Source: Rotaria socialis (lineage: Eukaryota > Rotifera > Eurotatoria > Philodinida > Philodinidae). From it: a DNA stretch of 64,000 bases. Positions 41,101 through 53,524 of this stretch are shown here, in pieces. The notes under the pieces are model-generated. The model saw nothing but the letters and a program-made list of their open reading frames with translations, made no database searches and had not been told where the DNA came from. The stretch is from positions 1 to 64,000 of the forward strand of contig CAJNYU010000521.1 of the NCBI GenBank assembly GCA_905331475.1, in the 5' to 3' direction. The first letter of the stretch is position 1, and each line of letters starts with the position of its first letter. The position numbers were made by a program, and so were the translations under genes.

Positions 41101-42461
41101 ATACTTAGTGGGTTTTTTTTATCTGCTTGACAACGTGCACTGCAGTAAATTTCTTTTCTTTCCTACTTCTTCGTGTTGGATTGTGCATCTCAGCGCTTTT
41201 AAACGTGCATCGTTTTAGTCAATTTATATGCTTCTTTATCTGAATGAACATATCAAGATGCAGAATATGACAATGGTTTCTGAATTAAACTTATATTATT
41301 ACATAAAAGAGTCGTTTTATAATTAAAATACTTCTCGTTGGATGTCTTGAGTTAATGAACCTGCCATTTTTTCCTTGTATATGAAAAGGAACGGACGATT
41401 TTGCACTGATTCACTCTTTCTCATAAGAAAAAAGTCAATCAACGAAAAATTTTAAGTGGCTTATTCACCTATTTTTGTAAATCTTCTTTTGATTAGTAAT
41501 AATAAAAGCTATAATCATCTCAATCTTTTTTGAAAATTCCTGAGAACTTGTGGTATTCTATAAAGAAATTGCAATATTCACTAAAGAACTTGACACTCAG
41601 AAGGCTCAAAGTTCGTCAATATTAATGAAATCGTACATTTCTCAAAAACAAATTTGATAAACAGGTCATATCTAACGGTTACTTTTACAGTACGATGAGT
41701 CAGTTTTGAGTTGCACGAACTCTTTATCGAAATAGTCATTGTTTGTTTCGACTTACCTTACTGTAAACACTCAATTTTTATCTTTATTTAGATATGTGCA
41801 AACCAAAAATGGCACATTGTGATATAAAAAGTTCGAACATATTAGTTAAACTCAATGGTGATTGTTGTTTATCGGACTTTAGTTTAGCTGTCCGGTGTGA
41901 TCCGTACGAATCTTTACATTATAATTAAAACGTCATTAAAAACTCATGTTTTTCTTTTAGTCAGACGCAAACTATTCTCGGCGGTGGCATTGAACGTATT
42001 TATCATCGTGTGGGAACAAAACTCTATATGCCACCTGAATTGCTTGATAAAAATACTAAGTTTAATTTTGATCGCATCAATGCCTATCAGCAAGGTGACA
42101 TGTATTCATTAGCACTTGTTCTTTGGGAGATTGGAAATTGTTGTTGTTCAATGGTACATATAAGACCTTATGAAAATCAATTACCACTTAATTTTAATGT
42201 CGAAAATCTTATTCAACTCGTTTGTATCGAACAAAAACGTCCAATATGTTGCTTAAACACTTCCGATCAAGTAAGAAGACATGAAAAAAACAACGGCTTT
42301 AATGAAATACATTATGTTTTTGTTTTACTCAATTTTAGGTTCTTCTATCATTTTTCAATTTACTTGATTACTATTGGTGTCAAGATTCATGTACACGTCA
42401 ATCAGCAGCTAATCTACAAGATCAACTTCGGCAACTACGTCCAATGAATATATCTTTCTAG
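38153..42461 (+). CDS. TGF-beta-family receptor serine/threonine kinase (type I-like), 5' end uncertain
   Basis: Nine exons seen: 38153-38297, 38351-38441, 39916-40048, 40102-40279, 40338-40530, 40582-40785, 41792-41903, 41961-42270, 42339-42461. From ATG 38154 the frame is 495 aa. The ectodomain has the three-finger receptor pattern (KCHCKYC ... GCI ... then [10 protein letters not shown], the CCxxxxCN box). A transmembrane helix follows (about 98-120), then the kinase (about 190-490): glycine loop [11 protein letters not shown], Lys in YRAIKMY, catalytic loop [21 protein letters not shown], and [15 protein letters not shown]. The wording CCxxDxxLAV and RVGTK is closest to type I (ALK) receptors, but I see no TTSGSGSG box. 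HRD is HCD and DFG is DFS, so catalysis may be altered. No signal peptide is visible in the first exon, so an upstream exon or trans-spliced leader is likely. Confidence 0.8.
38931..39771. mobile_element. Mutator-like (MULE) non-autonomous element in an intron
   Basis: Arms of about 150 bp in inverted orientation (38950-39099 and 39601-39750) with few mismatches enclose about 500 bp. Outside them the 10-mer ATGTCCAGGG is present at both ends (38931-38940 and 39762-39771), extending to 11 with the next T, which is the 9-11 bp duplication expected of Mutator-type insertions. The element thus spans about 38941-39761. Inside, on the minus strand, a frame-shifted reading (about 39185-39440) gives [17 protein letters not shown] then VEWRCRNRS and [18 protein letters not shown], the first part resembling a FLYWCH finger. 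No transposase catalytic region remains. It lies in the 1.5-kb intron 2 of the receptor gene. Confidence 0.75.
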
Positions 42462-43365
42462 TCTGATAATGTTCTTATTTTGTGCATGTATCAATCATTT
42501 GTCAGATTGTATCTATTTGCTTATTTTTTTTTTGTTTGTAAATTTGTTTACCAATAAAATAAAATCTCCGTCAGATCAATACATAGAACATATTCAATTA
42601 ATTTCAGGTTATAAAATATGACGTATGAATATAAATTATTTTTAAATTGCATTCTAAAATAAAGAATAAATTGTCTTTAATGTCTTGCAAGAGTCTCTGA
42701 AGTTTATTTTCATAGGTGTTCTTGACATGGACACGAAATCATGCATGATATGATTAAAAATAGTATGTTCATCGCAAGAGAATATATTCCTTGGTAATGA
42801 CCTAGAAAATTAAATCATTACAGATATAATTTTTTTTGCCAGAAGGCTATTTTTAGCAAATGGCTAAAATAGTATCTTCTGAATTGTAAACAAAGGAAAA
42901 AAAATGTTGGCTTTTTTTGTATGAGAGTTATTTTGTTTTTACGTACAGACGAAAAATGCGATTTAAATAGAGAGAATATCCACGTCATGTTTCTTGACCT
43001 AGAAGCCACTTTGCACAGTTAGTTTTTCTCTCTCTTTGTTTCTTCTTTTTCTTTCTATATAAGCGCTTTTTCATTAGTTTACGCATGTGTTGTAGAAAAA
43101 ACAAGCGTTAGGATGCGTCGGCTATTATATTTGAAAAAACAAAGAAGTGTGCTTTTCTTTGCTTCTGTCTCAATAATTTAAGTCAGTAGGTAGGAAAGAA
43201 ACGAATCGTTGAGAGAATAGGTTACGCTTTTCTCCATAAATGAGTCAGCTATCATGATGCTTCTCGTCCTTGGCTACGATAATTTAAAAAAACGGTGTTT
43301 TTCTCTTCATATCGAACGTTAATAATTAAATTTCAGTTGGTTAATTATTAGTTCTTGCTTTTCAG
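42462..43365. other. Intergenic region
   Basis: 3' flank of the receptor kinase (AATAAAATAAAA at about 42555) and 5' flank of the next nuclear receptor. No gene seen; a TTTTCAG acceptor directly abuts the next start codon. Confidence 0.45.
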
Positions 43366-45143
43366 ATGAGTGCAGTTTCTTGTCATCTAATCAATCATCG
43401 AAATTATTCAAAATTTACCCACAATTCTATCAACGCATATTTAGAAGATCCTAACTTAAGTGTTTCAGATATGATCGACCAAGTAAAATAAATTTGTTTT
43501 TTTTTGCTATCTTTCACGATGTTTGTGTTTTTTTCTTCTTCTTCTTTTTCTTCATTTTAGTATGATGTCACAATGGTGAATGGTGAAAACGCCAAAAAGA
43601 AAAAAAGCCTACGATGTGTCGTATGTAGTGGACGAGCATTTGGATATAATTTTGATCAGATATCATGTGAAAGCTGTAAAGGTAACATAAACAATGAATT
43701 ATTCTTAAGAGATATGTTTTCGAATTTTATTTTATAGCATTTTTTCGCCGAAATGCCTTAAGGGATATGGTGAGTATAAATTTTTTTTAAATTAATTTTT
43801 ATCTTTAATTATTATTATTTTCTAGAGTGATCTACACTGTCGATTTTCCGGTAATTGTAATATAACAGTCGAAAGTCGACGGCATTGCTCTTATTGTCGA
43901 ATAATGAAATGCTTTGCTGTCGGTACGTATGAAAAATATTTTCATTCAAATTACCTCAGTGACACCCATACGAAGGATTGACAAGAACACATCAAAGGTC
44001 AAATCAAACAGAAACCATGATGCAACTGTTCGAAACAAGTCTAACCTGGAAAAAAAATTTCCTATTCAAACCCCATTGAAAATAGATTTTGATATTTGAT
44101 CTTGTATGTAAAGTTTTACGTTTCCCTGAAAAATATTGAATTTGGTGTTATTTAAGTATGCACGTCATTGAAATAAGACTATACATGTTTTGCTGATGAA
44201 TATTTTATATGGAGTTAATTATTTTTTTAAGGCATGAGAAAAGAATCTATACGAAGCGAAGTAGAAAAATATATGAAACGTCTTCAATTAGACAAAGGTT
44301 ACCGTCAAAAATACCCCCAAGCGACACCCAAAGTTTGTATTCTTTCTTTGTTTTCGTTCGAAATATTTTTTAATTTTCTCTAATTAGATTCCAGCTTTAA
44401 TGACAATCGGCAATGCAAATATTTTAATGATGTTAAGTTCAACCGACCGAACACGTGTTAATAATATAACACATTGTTATGATCAATATACTTACGAGCC
44501 TTCCTCATCGGGACATTTTCCTCCACTGAGACCTCTTGTCTTACGTATTGATGAATTTTTCAATCGTAAGAAACCAATTTTTATTAATCTTATAAGTTAC
44601 TTTAAACATTTGCCTGAATTAAAGCGTCTAAATCTTGATGATCAAGTATTATTAATTAAACAAAACATACGTCTTTTAATACCATTAAACTATGCTATAT
44701 TGCAAACACCTGTTAATTCGAAATTTCGTGGTTCACATATTCAAACAACTGGCTTGTATAATAATATCAATATACATGAAATGCTTCGACAATTATCAAG
44801 CTATTTTGTTGGTTTTGTCACATATGATCCAATTATAATCAAACTATTAATCACTGTTCTGTTTTTCACAAGTAGTTCTTCAACAACAAGATCGATATTT
44901 GATCCTGCACAATATAGAGAATTAAGTACTATCAAAGAAATTCAATCTTCATATATTGAATTGCTATGGGTATATATGATTGAAAAATTTGGCGAAAAAA
45001 ATGCAATATATATTTTTACAAAGATGATTACAAAGTATCTATGCGTTCAAATAGTAATTGATCAAGTGGATACGATTGTTCGAATGAATAATGATATACA
45101 AAATATTGATTCATTAATGCAGTCATTCTTACAACTGACATAA
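43366..45143 (+). CDS. Nuclear receptor of the NR1J (DHR96/DAF-12/NHR-8) type
   Basis: Six exons: 43366-43482, 43561-43681, 43738-43769, 43826-43922, 44232-44332, 44388-45143; 407 aa. The first zinc finger is RCVVCSGRAFGYNFDQISC and its helix reads CESCKAFFRRNA: the P-box ESCKA is the signature of the DHR96/DAF-12/NHR-8 group. The second finger ends CSYCRIMKCFAVGMRKESI. The DBD occupies about 57-125 and a ligand-binding domain about 185-405 (helix 3-5 region with LNLDDQVLLIKQN). Relatives bind steroid-like or lipid ligands and control xenobiotic, sterol and dauer programs. Exon 3 is only 32 bp. The start is the ATG directly after a splice acceptor; a longer N-terminus from an unseen exon cannot be ruled out. 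Confidence 0.87.
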
Positions 45144-45418
45144 GAAAGAATAATCGCCGTTGATGAGAAGTCTGAATTGTTTGTGCAGAATTTTGGTTGC
45201 TTCTTTTAGTCATGTTATAAGAATTATTTGCTTATATTTTTGATTTAATACACATTGGCATGACAAATATTTTTTGTAGTCTTTGTGTCTTTGCAATTTG
45301 AGAGCACAAGTTCTATTGGTACTTAAGAGGATTAAACGGAATATAAAAAAAGAAAACACATCGCACAAGTTAAACAATATTATGAAATATAAACGTGTTT
45401 TAATCGTATAGTACGGAT

Positions 45419-45573
45419 CAGAGACGTGCACAAGGCAAGATGTTTTGTCCTGTCCTTACCTGTCCTGCTGGCTACTTTGGTCCTGGCGGGCGGGAGGACA
45501 GGGCAAAAATCGAAATCTCATCCTGTCCTCCAGGACAGGACAGCAGGACCGCCCTGTCCTGTGCACGTCTCTG
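45419..45573. mobile_element. 155-bp hAT-like MITE with 8-bp target duplication
   Basis: Perfect 13-bp inverted ends: CAGAGACGTGCAC at 45419-45431 and GTGCACGTCTCTG at 45561-45573. Flanking 8-mers GTACGGAT (45411-45418) and GCACGGAT (45574-45581) differ by one base. The interior is far more GC-rich than the surroundings and is built from repeated GTCCTG / CAGGAC words in both orientations, so the strands can fold. CAGxGxxGTGCA-type ends with 8-bp duplications are typical of hAT elements. Confidence 0.8.
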
Positions 45574-46993
45574 GCACGGATAAATCATTTTGGGTTCTTA
45601 GAAAAATATCCTCATTTCTCCTCGTTAAACTGGTAATTGAAATCAACCAGATGACTACTCGCGTCTTGAATATTTTGGATGTTGCCTTATCTCATCAACG
45701 AATAGATGAATACAATACGGATATTGAAAATTCCTTTTAGTCACTAATGTAAATTTCGTAAGTCATAGAATATTTTCACATTATAAAAATACTCACAATT
45801 AGCTGGGCGCAGTATTCAACAATTTATGTTATTCTTAAATAAAACTCATAGATGAATAAAATTATAACTTACTGAAAAACAAAAGACAGAATGAAATTAT
45901 CGACGAGATTATCGCGTACATACTAACGGTCTGATCGAGGCCTTTTATTAAAACTAAATATCTAAAGAATTTTCTGGTTTTAACATAATCAGTATTAAAG
46001 TAAATAGAACCATCATTAGAAGGTACTTAACAACGAAGTACAAAGCTTCTTGGCAATTCTAAGGATGCATGACTAAGTTCTTCAAATGAATATATGACTA
46101 TAATTGCTGCATCATAGCAACACGACAGTGTAATCATGGTCGTTGATATTACAATCTTCTAATGAGAATAAAATTACAATTGCTGTTGCAATTCATTTTA
46201 TTCTAATGTCACTTGTGATTTTCGAATGTCATGAAGTTTTATGCCTTCGGAGAACTTACAAAAATATTTTACACGAGTTTTCACTTCGATTTTTGTGAAA
46301 ACCCTACTGATGAGATGTAACTGTGATACTTGTCTAATTCTACTATTGAACTTGTGTCATCGCTGTTATAATTGGAAATATTCTTGTTGACTGAGTTGAA
46401 CATAATTCTCAAGGTTTTCTTCTCTTCTCCAACACGCTTGTTTTGAGCGAATGTCAACATAAGTAACTAGTATATGTTGTCAGCACGGACGTACGATGTT
46501 ATGCCACCAGTTCCGCTTTCAAAAATTTCTTTTTTTCCTGGTCAACAAAATCGCAAAAACTAATTTTTAGGGTTTTTTCAGTGCTCGATCTGTACAAACA
46601 AAGATAATTAACTATGAAAAAATAAAAAGCGATGTTAAATGATCACAATGTGAACATGATAACCTCCGAAAATTACGAAAGCAATTCTCTCGGTGAACTT
46701 TCTATGCAATTCACTATCTATATTATCACTCCCTATACCTTCACGCATCACAAATGTTCTATGTACACCGTGTTACTCCGCATACTTCATATGCCTGTTA
46801 TTATACATCATCTGTCATCGTAATCATTTCATATATATTTTTCTGTATCCCGCATACCTTTATGACCTTTCATAACTTCTATGATTCCTACATCTCGCAA
46901 TACTTTTTACATCTGTATTTCTTCGTAGAATACTATGACCTTGCATGCTTACTATACCTTTACGCCTTTCACATCTTCTATATGTTTGTATAC

Positions 46994-46996
<3 letters not shown>

Positions 46997-47027
<31 letters not shown>
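46997..47027. repeat. (TA)n microsatellite
   Basis: About 15 uninterrupted TA units. Smaller TA runs occur near 48752-48770, 62687-62706 and 63301-63319. Confidence 0.9.
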
Positions 47028-47030
<3 letters not shown>

Positions 47031-48820
47031 CTTTCGTTACCTCGCATACATCTATGACTTCCTATATCTTTTCTATTCGATGCATTAACAATGTAATAGA
47101 AATTAAAAAGACATCTAATCATTACAATTATATAATCGAGACATTGAACTTGTTGTTCATTTCCTCCATTCTAAAGGCAAGAATTTTAAACAAAGAGAAA
47201 CGCGTATATGAATTGAAGACCTACAGAAAATTTTCATTATCAAATGCGAACTATTTGTTACTCTTTACATCTAAATCTCTTCATAAAAATATTGTATCTG
47301 TACAAAGATCCTCACAGTTCAAAGTTGCTTTTGTACCAAAACAAGACCAATGACGAAAATAAAAACAACAAGTAAACATTGACAAGGAGAAATAAAAATC
47401 AATCGAACGCGAAGAACACATCGCAATCGATTACGTATGCATAGATTGTGCTCAATGATATAAAAAATATGGAGTGTTGCAATAATCGTTCATTCTTTTT
47501 TTTTGCTCATTTCGGATCACTAGTCTCTTCTGAGCAATCAATTACAATTATTGCATGATAACGATTAAACAAAAGGCATAAATAAGCATAACACACAAAG
47601 TATCTTGGCTATTTAGCATCATAAAAAAATTCTTCTGTCATAGATCATGATTTGTGGAGTCTATTAGGCAGAATATTTATATATGAGCCACCTGTTTTCT
47701 GACAACAAGATAAACACATCGCCATCATAATGATATGTGCTGATTTTCGAATTGAATTTCATATGAGTCAAGGCACTTGTTGTGATGCTGAACACAGTGA
47801 GAAGGTGAACTAGACAGTAGAAGCTAAGGTGACAATCAATCAGCATGAGAGAAGATACGTATGCGTGCACATATATGTGTTAAGTGAAACCACTCTAGAT
47901 ACAAATCATATCAAACATAATATTTGCTAAATAGGTGTCAACGACAAGGACGAGATGATTGTGAATGTACACAAATAAAATTCTCGTGCATATGTCTTGC
48001 GGCAGTTGTTCAGTGTGATTTTCATTTTTGACTGATAAGTTCAAAGAGCGGAGTATATTCATCATTTCAATCATATTCGAAATATGTGGCATAGTTTCGT
48101 TTTCTTTCTTTTTTTTTTATCAAACCAACACACACATCATCGAATGGAGCCATCAAATTGACTAGCGAAGAGAAACAAACGAAGAACAGAAGGAGGAGAG
48201 AACACCGAGCAAAGCAAATGGACAAAAGTATTGTCTCTAATAAAAAAAAATAAAAAGGAAAGAAAGAAGCGAAACATATAAGAGAGAGAGTGTACAAGAC
48301 ATAACATATAGACACGTATTGGTATGCGCCACTTGACTCATTTATTCTCTGGCATTGTATACTCTTGAATTATAGCAATTAATTTCATCATGCACGTCTA
48401 ATTTTTATTAACTTTCAAAACAACACAACAACCGACATTAATACCAAACGAACATGTAAGTTTTCTTTCTCAATAAAATTCATTAACACTCGCAGCGCAT
48501 GTTCAGCGATTTCAATAATTCCACTAAGAGGTGTTAAGATCAAAGATATCATCCGTATCTAGAGTAAGTGTATTGCCCTATAGACACACACATTATTTAT
48601 ATTCATAGTCAATATCATCCATATGTTTGTCTGTTGATCGGCGGGTGGCCGCTGCGTTCAGTGTGCCGCCCAATGTAAACTTATGCAACATTTTCATTAA
48701 TACAGATTAATTATAATTCTTTTTTTCTCATTATGATTACACATATGTCATACATATATATATATATATAAGAGATCTTCTTGAGTCTAGTAGAAAGTCA
48801 TTCTATCTTGAGATAGTCAC

Positions 48821-48893
48821 GGGGATGTAGCTCACTTGGTAGAGCGCTCGCTTTGCATGCGAGAGGCACCGGGATCGATGCCCGGCATCTCCA
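48821..48893 (+). tRNA. trnA-TGC: tRNA-Ala (anticodon TGC)
   Basis: 73-nt cloverleaf without intron. Acceptor stem GGGGATG pairs with CATCTCC (one G-U pair), discriminator A at 48893. The D-arm contains the A box TAGCTCACTTGG; the anticodon loop TTTGCAT in the stem CTCGC/GCGAG gives TGC; the T-arm carries GGGATCGATGCCC (B box). A T run at 48905-48910 is a Pol III terminator. All parts are standard for an animal nuclear tRNA-Ala. Confidence 0.96.
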
Positions 48894-48903
48894 TTCACTA
48901 TAT

Positions 48904-48910
48904 CTTTTTT
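48904..48910 (+). terminator. Pol III terminator of tRNA-Ala
   Basis: A run of six T after C, about 11 bases downstream of the mature tRNA end. Confidence 0.7.
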
Positions 48911-50002
48911 GTTCTTCTCTCGCTAACACATTTCCATGTTCTGCTTACAGAGGCAACCCTATGAAACGTAGACTTCTTTTTTTCTTCTTGGCTCATTTTC
49001 ATATAGAAAGAAAATTTGATCTTTCCCTGGACAGTGACGAGGACGCAAGGAGTCAAATTGAACAAAAGAAAAAAAAATATATATCAATTGAGTTACCTTG
49101 GCTGACAACTTTCTTAATCATATAAAGATCAATTTTCATATAGGTATGCCGTAGCTTTTGTTCTATTTTATACAAGTAAGATCATTTTCATATTTGTAAA
49201 AAAACCGAATATTTTTTTTTGGTGTTGTGTCATGCGTTTTAACCTTTTTCGGCAGTTCTCAAGCCAATTAACACGATTGTCATTTATCTGATTTATTTTT
49301 GTTGAACATTACTTGTCATCAAAACAGGTTATTATAGGGTTGAACTGTCGTCTGTCTCTAGTTAATAATTAAGTACGAGAGTTTTTCACCCTTCGTAAGT
49401 TAATTGACTTCGACAATGGGATGATAGATGAGTCTATGAAGTAAATTAGTTGACGTGTGTTGAATGTCGTTGTTTAATGATCACCTTCGTTTCAATATAA
49501 ATTTATTGCATCTCAAGAGAAAGACAAAGCGAGCGAGCGACATAGAGAGATAGAGATATACACACTTATTTAAATACACTTGAGGATCATTTTCTATGTT
49601 TAACATCGAGATGAAGTATAGTTACGTTATTTTTCTTTTCGACCAACATCAACAAAAACACTTCTATTGGATTAGGTTTGTATCATGATGCTATTGATGA
49701 TAATTAGCATCTTGCCACCTTGACCATAGATATTCTTATGTAAATACAGACTCAGTATGTGTGTTTGTTTGATTATGATAAACATATTGAACGTAAAGTA
49801 AATTGAATAAATTTTCAGTGAAATTATCGTTTTTTTTCTCTGTTAGTTTTATCCTTGTTTTTTTTATTTATCAGTCAAGTCTGTCAAAAAAATATAAACA
49901 ATCGATACATCATTAGAATTTTCTTTTTATTTCGATGAAGAAACAGATTAGAAAGGTTTAGTTTGTTTATTTTTGTTAAAATGTTGGTTTTTTAGGTTCG
50001 CT
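48911..50002. other. Intergenic region
   Basis: No gene recognised. The right end has a TTTTTTAG acceptor-like site at 49987-49994, eight bases before the next start codon. Confidence 0.45.
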
Positions 50003-53000
50003 ATGTTAACAAGTATTCTCCTTGTTTTTTGCCTCTTTCACGGTCATTTAAATTATCATGTTCAAGCATCGCGTATATCCAATATTGAACAAGACAGAAG
50101 AGAATTGGGCTTACGTATGTCTTTGTTGTATATGCATATCGCTGAACGTTGTTACTTCTAGGATTTAAACAAGCTATCACTGATGTTATGCAAAAACTTG
50201 ATGATCTTAGTATTAGTAAATATATATACACGTTTATCTTAATTATTTGGATTACTAATTTATTTTTGTTTTAGCTTGTCCGCTGGATAGTTTTTTCTAT
50301 AATGGTTCTTGTTATTTTTATTTACCGCCGAAACAAATTGATAATTTGAAAGGAATTGGACTTGGCGATGTATCAGTCGATGAAGGTATAAGATGTTTTC
50401 GATGCTCGAAATCAGTTTAATTGAATTGACAAAAAAATATCTTTGTGGAATAATTCTTTCATGGTCAACGAAAATCTCATTGATGATGAGATATTTAAAG
50501 GATGCGCAAATGGATTTTGTGATCGGAAATTTTTCTCATCGATATCACACTAAAAAAATCTTATTTTCTGAGTTCATGATTTTATTCATGACTTAATTCA
50601 ACGGCTGACATAAAGGATTAAGATTGGCAAGTTACTATTAAAAATTTTGACGGCACACACTTCAGTCCGCTATGAGAAGAATAGATTCCGGTCCCAATGA
50701 CTGGGATCAGGATAAAAATGCCAGCATTGACGAAGCATTTTAAATGCAAAACGAAAAATTCTACAACATTTTTCTCTTAACAAAGATAGACAATAGAAAA
50801 GCTATAATCACTGAAACAACAGAAAAGGCGATCCCGTGTATCTCTAGCCAGGAGTCAGCTCATAATGAAATTCTAATGTTTGACATGGTATCTACGAACA
50901 AATTGAATAGTTGTTATTTCATCTTCTGAGTGAAACATTTGTAGGATTCGAGTTACAAGTAAGTCTAATACGAATTAAAACAGAACGCATATAAGTTATT
51001 CACGGTTGTCTCTTTGCCTGAATCAGTTTTTCATTTCATCATCGTTCCAGATATCGATCAAATGACTACTTTCAAGAAACAAGCTGAAAACTCAAAAGCA
51101 AATGAAAGACATACCGAATTTCAGACTCGAATCATCTTTTAGATAAAAATTCAGAAGTTTGTGTGAGAAAATCTATGTTGTAACAAGCGTTTTGTATTCG
51201 ATTTACCGGTATATACCATTGTCAGACACAAGAATTTTTGTTAAATATGCATATTGATCAGTACAAAAAGTAAAACTTCTTGTTGGCCGATAGAACTCCT
51301 ATAATAGCAATGAAATTCTTGTTGTCAATCAGGATCATGTTAAACTAGTTTTTTTTATTGAATGCAACGTTTTCGACAATAGTGAATGTATTACAACGGG
51401 CAAATCGTTTTCTTTGTAGCTACAAATCGTTGTCGTCTAATCAATTCTGAACTTTGGGATATAGAAACAGTTAATGAATTTGATTATGTTCTCAGTCGTA
51501 TATATGAACAAACTCAATCATTTGGCAGTCCTCGAATTGCTGTTAGTTTTATCAACGGAAAACGTCGTAAGTTTCTATTTGTTATTCGAAAATACATAAT
51601 GAACATTATTTCTATTCAGTATTGAATTTACAACAACGAATGGGTGAACAACAATTTATATCCGTTGGAAATACAAATGATTACTCATTAATATATAAAC
51701 CAGCACCTGATATACCACCGGCAAACACATGTTTAATTATTGACATTAGTAAAGCTACACGACGCGTATCATTGGAAGAAAAATTTCGTTTAGAACAACG
51801 CAGTAATCATTATATTTGTAAAATGAGTAAGTTTTTCGTCTGGTAAAAGTTGTTTTCTTTTTATTGTATTATTATTCTATTACAGAAATTAATAGTTGCT
51901 ATAATAATACAGGCTGTGGTCGTCATGGACAATGCAAAAATTTAATTACTACATTTACATGTGTTTGCAATTTTATGTATACTGGAGACTCTTGTAATGA
52001 GCGTAAGTCACATTTTTGTTCCTACAAATTTGAGTCGAAGTCATAGAAAAGAGTGAGACATTGTGTTCGAGCCTAAATCTTTAAAGTAAAGCAAAACCTT
52101 TCAGAATAGTTTACTACTGTATGTTTTCCTCCTCTGAAAGAGCCGATTTTTAAATACGAGTATTTTCCTGCTGACTGAAATCTATAACGTTTTCAAAGCT
52201 TAAAAAAATATGCATGTAATAGTGACCCATGACGAATATTATGACCGTAGTATCGCGTTATATCATATACTACTAAAGTGACTCATTGCATGTGGTTGCA
52301 TGTATGACGTCATGTCTCATCTTATCACGCATTCGTCTCGTTCAACAGACATATTTCCTCTGATTCATCGTGCACACGAATTTTTATTTTCGATTTTTTC
52401 AAAAATACAGTTTTACTGTTCCATCTGAAAGACGAGCGCAAAAAGAACAATTATGCCCGATGTGCAAAGATATTTTCCTTTTAAATCAAACAGGAGGACT
52501 GCTAGTGTTCACATGCTGATTCGATTTGAAAAGTTATAGCGACTGTTGACATCTCCTGTTGATCATCGTAAGCAAACGTTTCGATGAGTAGACTTTTCTT
52601 TGATTTGTTTATCAGGACAAAAGCGTTGAAAAATATTAATTTTATTGCGAATTAAGTTTTTGTTTCACCACCATCCGACATTATTATATTATCATCATGC
52701 AGAGAAATTCCTTCTTTAGTTTATAGAAAAAGAAAAACAATCGATCATTGTTCTTAATTTATTTTCTGTTCATACAAAATAAACTCAATATCTAATGATC
52801 ATTTTGATGTGCCATATGTGCGTATAAAGATAAACGATTTTATGGTTACTTTCTTTTGTGCGATCTGTCTGTTTTATCATCTCAATCTCAGCCATGGTTA
52901 ATCAATTGTTATGACTATCAGCGAGTATTGATCATGATTGAAAAAAAATAACACAACAAGGAAGTGGTGTCTAAAGCACTGAAACATTGATCAATATGAT

Positions 53001-53524
53001 AAGACCCACATGAGCGAACGAAAAGCAAATAGAATATGATTGTGTTTTAATGTATATGACAAAAAAGTAACGTCATTCATTATTCGAAAAGGATAATAAT
53101 GGATTGTCTGTTTTGTTTTTGTCGAAAAGATCATTATGAACTTTTATCCATTCGAACTTTGACATTTGACAAATTGAAAAAAGATGACTCCTTCTAATAT
53201 CATATTCATATCTATTTTAGTGAATAGTCGTGGTGTACAGTCGATTATTGGAGTTATATTTATTTGTTTGGCATTGTTCATACTTTTTTTTCATTCAATT
53301 TTTCATGCGATCTATCGTTCAAGAGGCAAAGACGAAAATTTCATTAAGAAAAAAAAGTAAGTGAATAAGGGCACATTTTTCTCTTCTTCATTAGGCTTCG
53401 TCGTTGCTTTGTTGTTATCCGCTTTACAAATTTTTTATTCATTAGTGTTTCTTTGAACAAACCTTGTCAAATTAAATTTCGCTTTATTAGTTCCTGCCGT
53501 ATAAAAAAAAATTGGCGACAGTAG
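50003..53524 (+). CDS. C-type lectin/EGF single-pass membrane protein, copy A
   Basis: Eight exons: 50003-50114, 50162-50215, 50275-50385, 51420-51566, 51620-51826, 51886-52002, 53221-53356, 53491-53524; 305 aa, mostly phase-1 introns. Signal peptide (about 1-27), short helical stretch, C-type-lectin-like domain (about 57-215) from CPLDSFFYNGSCY to YICKM, an EGF module (about 216-250: C..N.GCGRHGQC...FTCVCN), a transmembrane helix (about 258-280) and a short Lys-rich tail. The EPN/QPD and WND calcium and sugar motifs are absent, so classic carbohydrate binding is unlikely; a cell-surface recognition or adhesion role is inference. Two introns (1.0 and 1.2 kb) are long for this region. The plan matches copy B at 59-61 kb, so the two are duplicates with diverged lectin domains. 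Confidence 0.8.

Larger units (their letters stand above)
45144..48820. other. Intergenic region with transposon, decayed tandem repeat and TA tract
   Basis: About 3.7 kb without a supported protein gene. Holds the hAT-like element at 45419-45573, a degraded pyrimidine-rich repeat region at about 46700-47090 and the TA run at 46997-47027. Confidence 0.5.

Noticed and set aside
46754..47353. 200-codon plus-strand open frame
   Set aside because: It crosses a TA microsatellite and a degenerate repeat, is dominated by Tyr/Phe/Ile, and has no domain or splice context.
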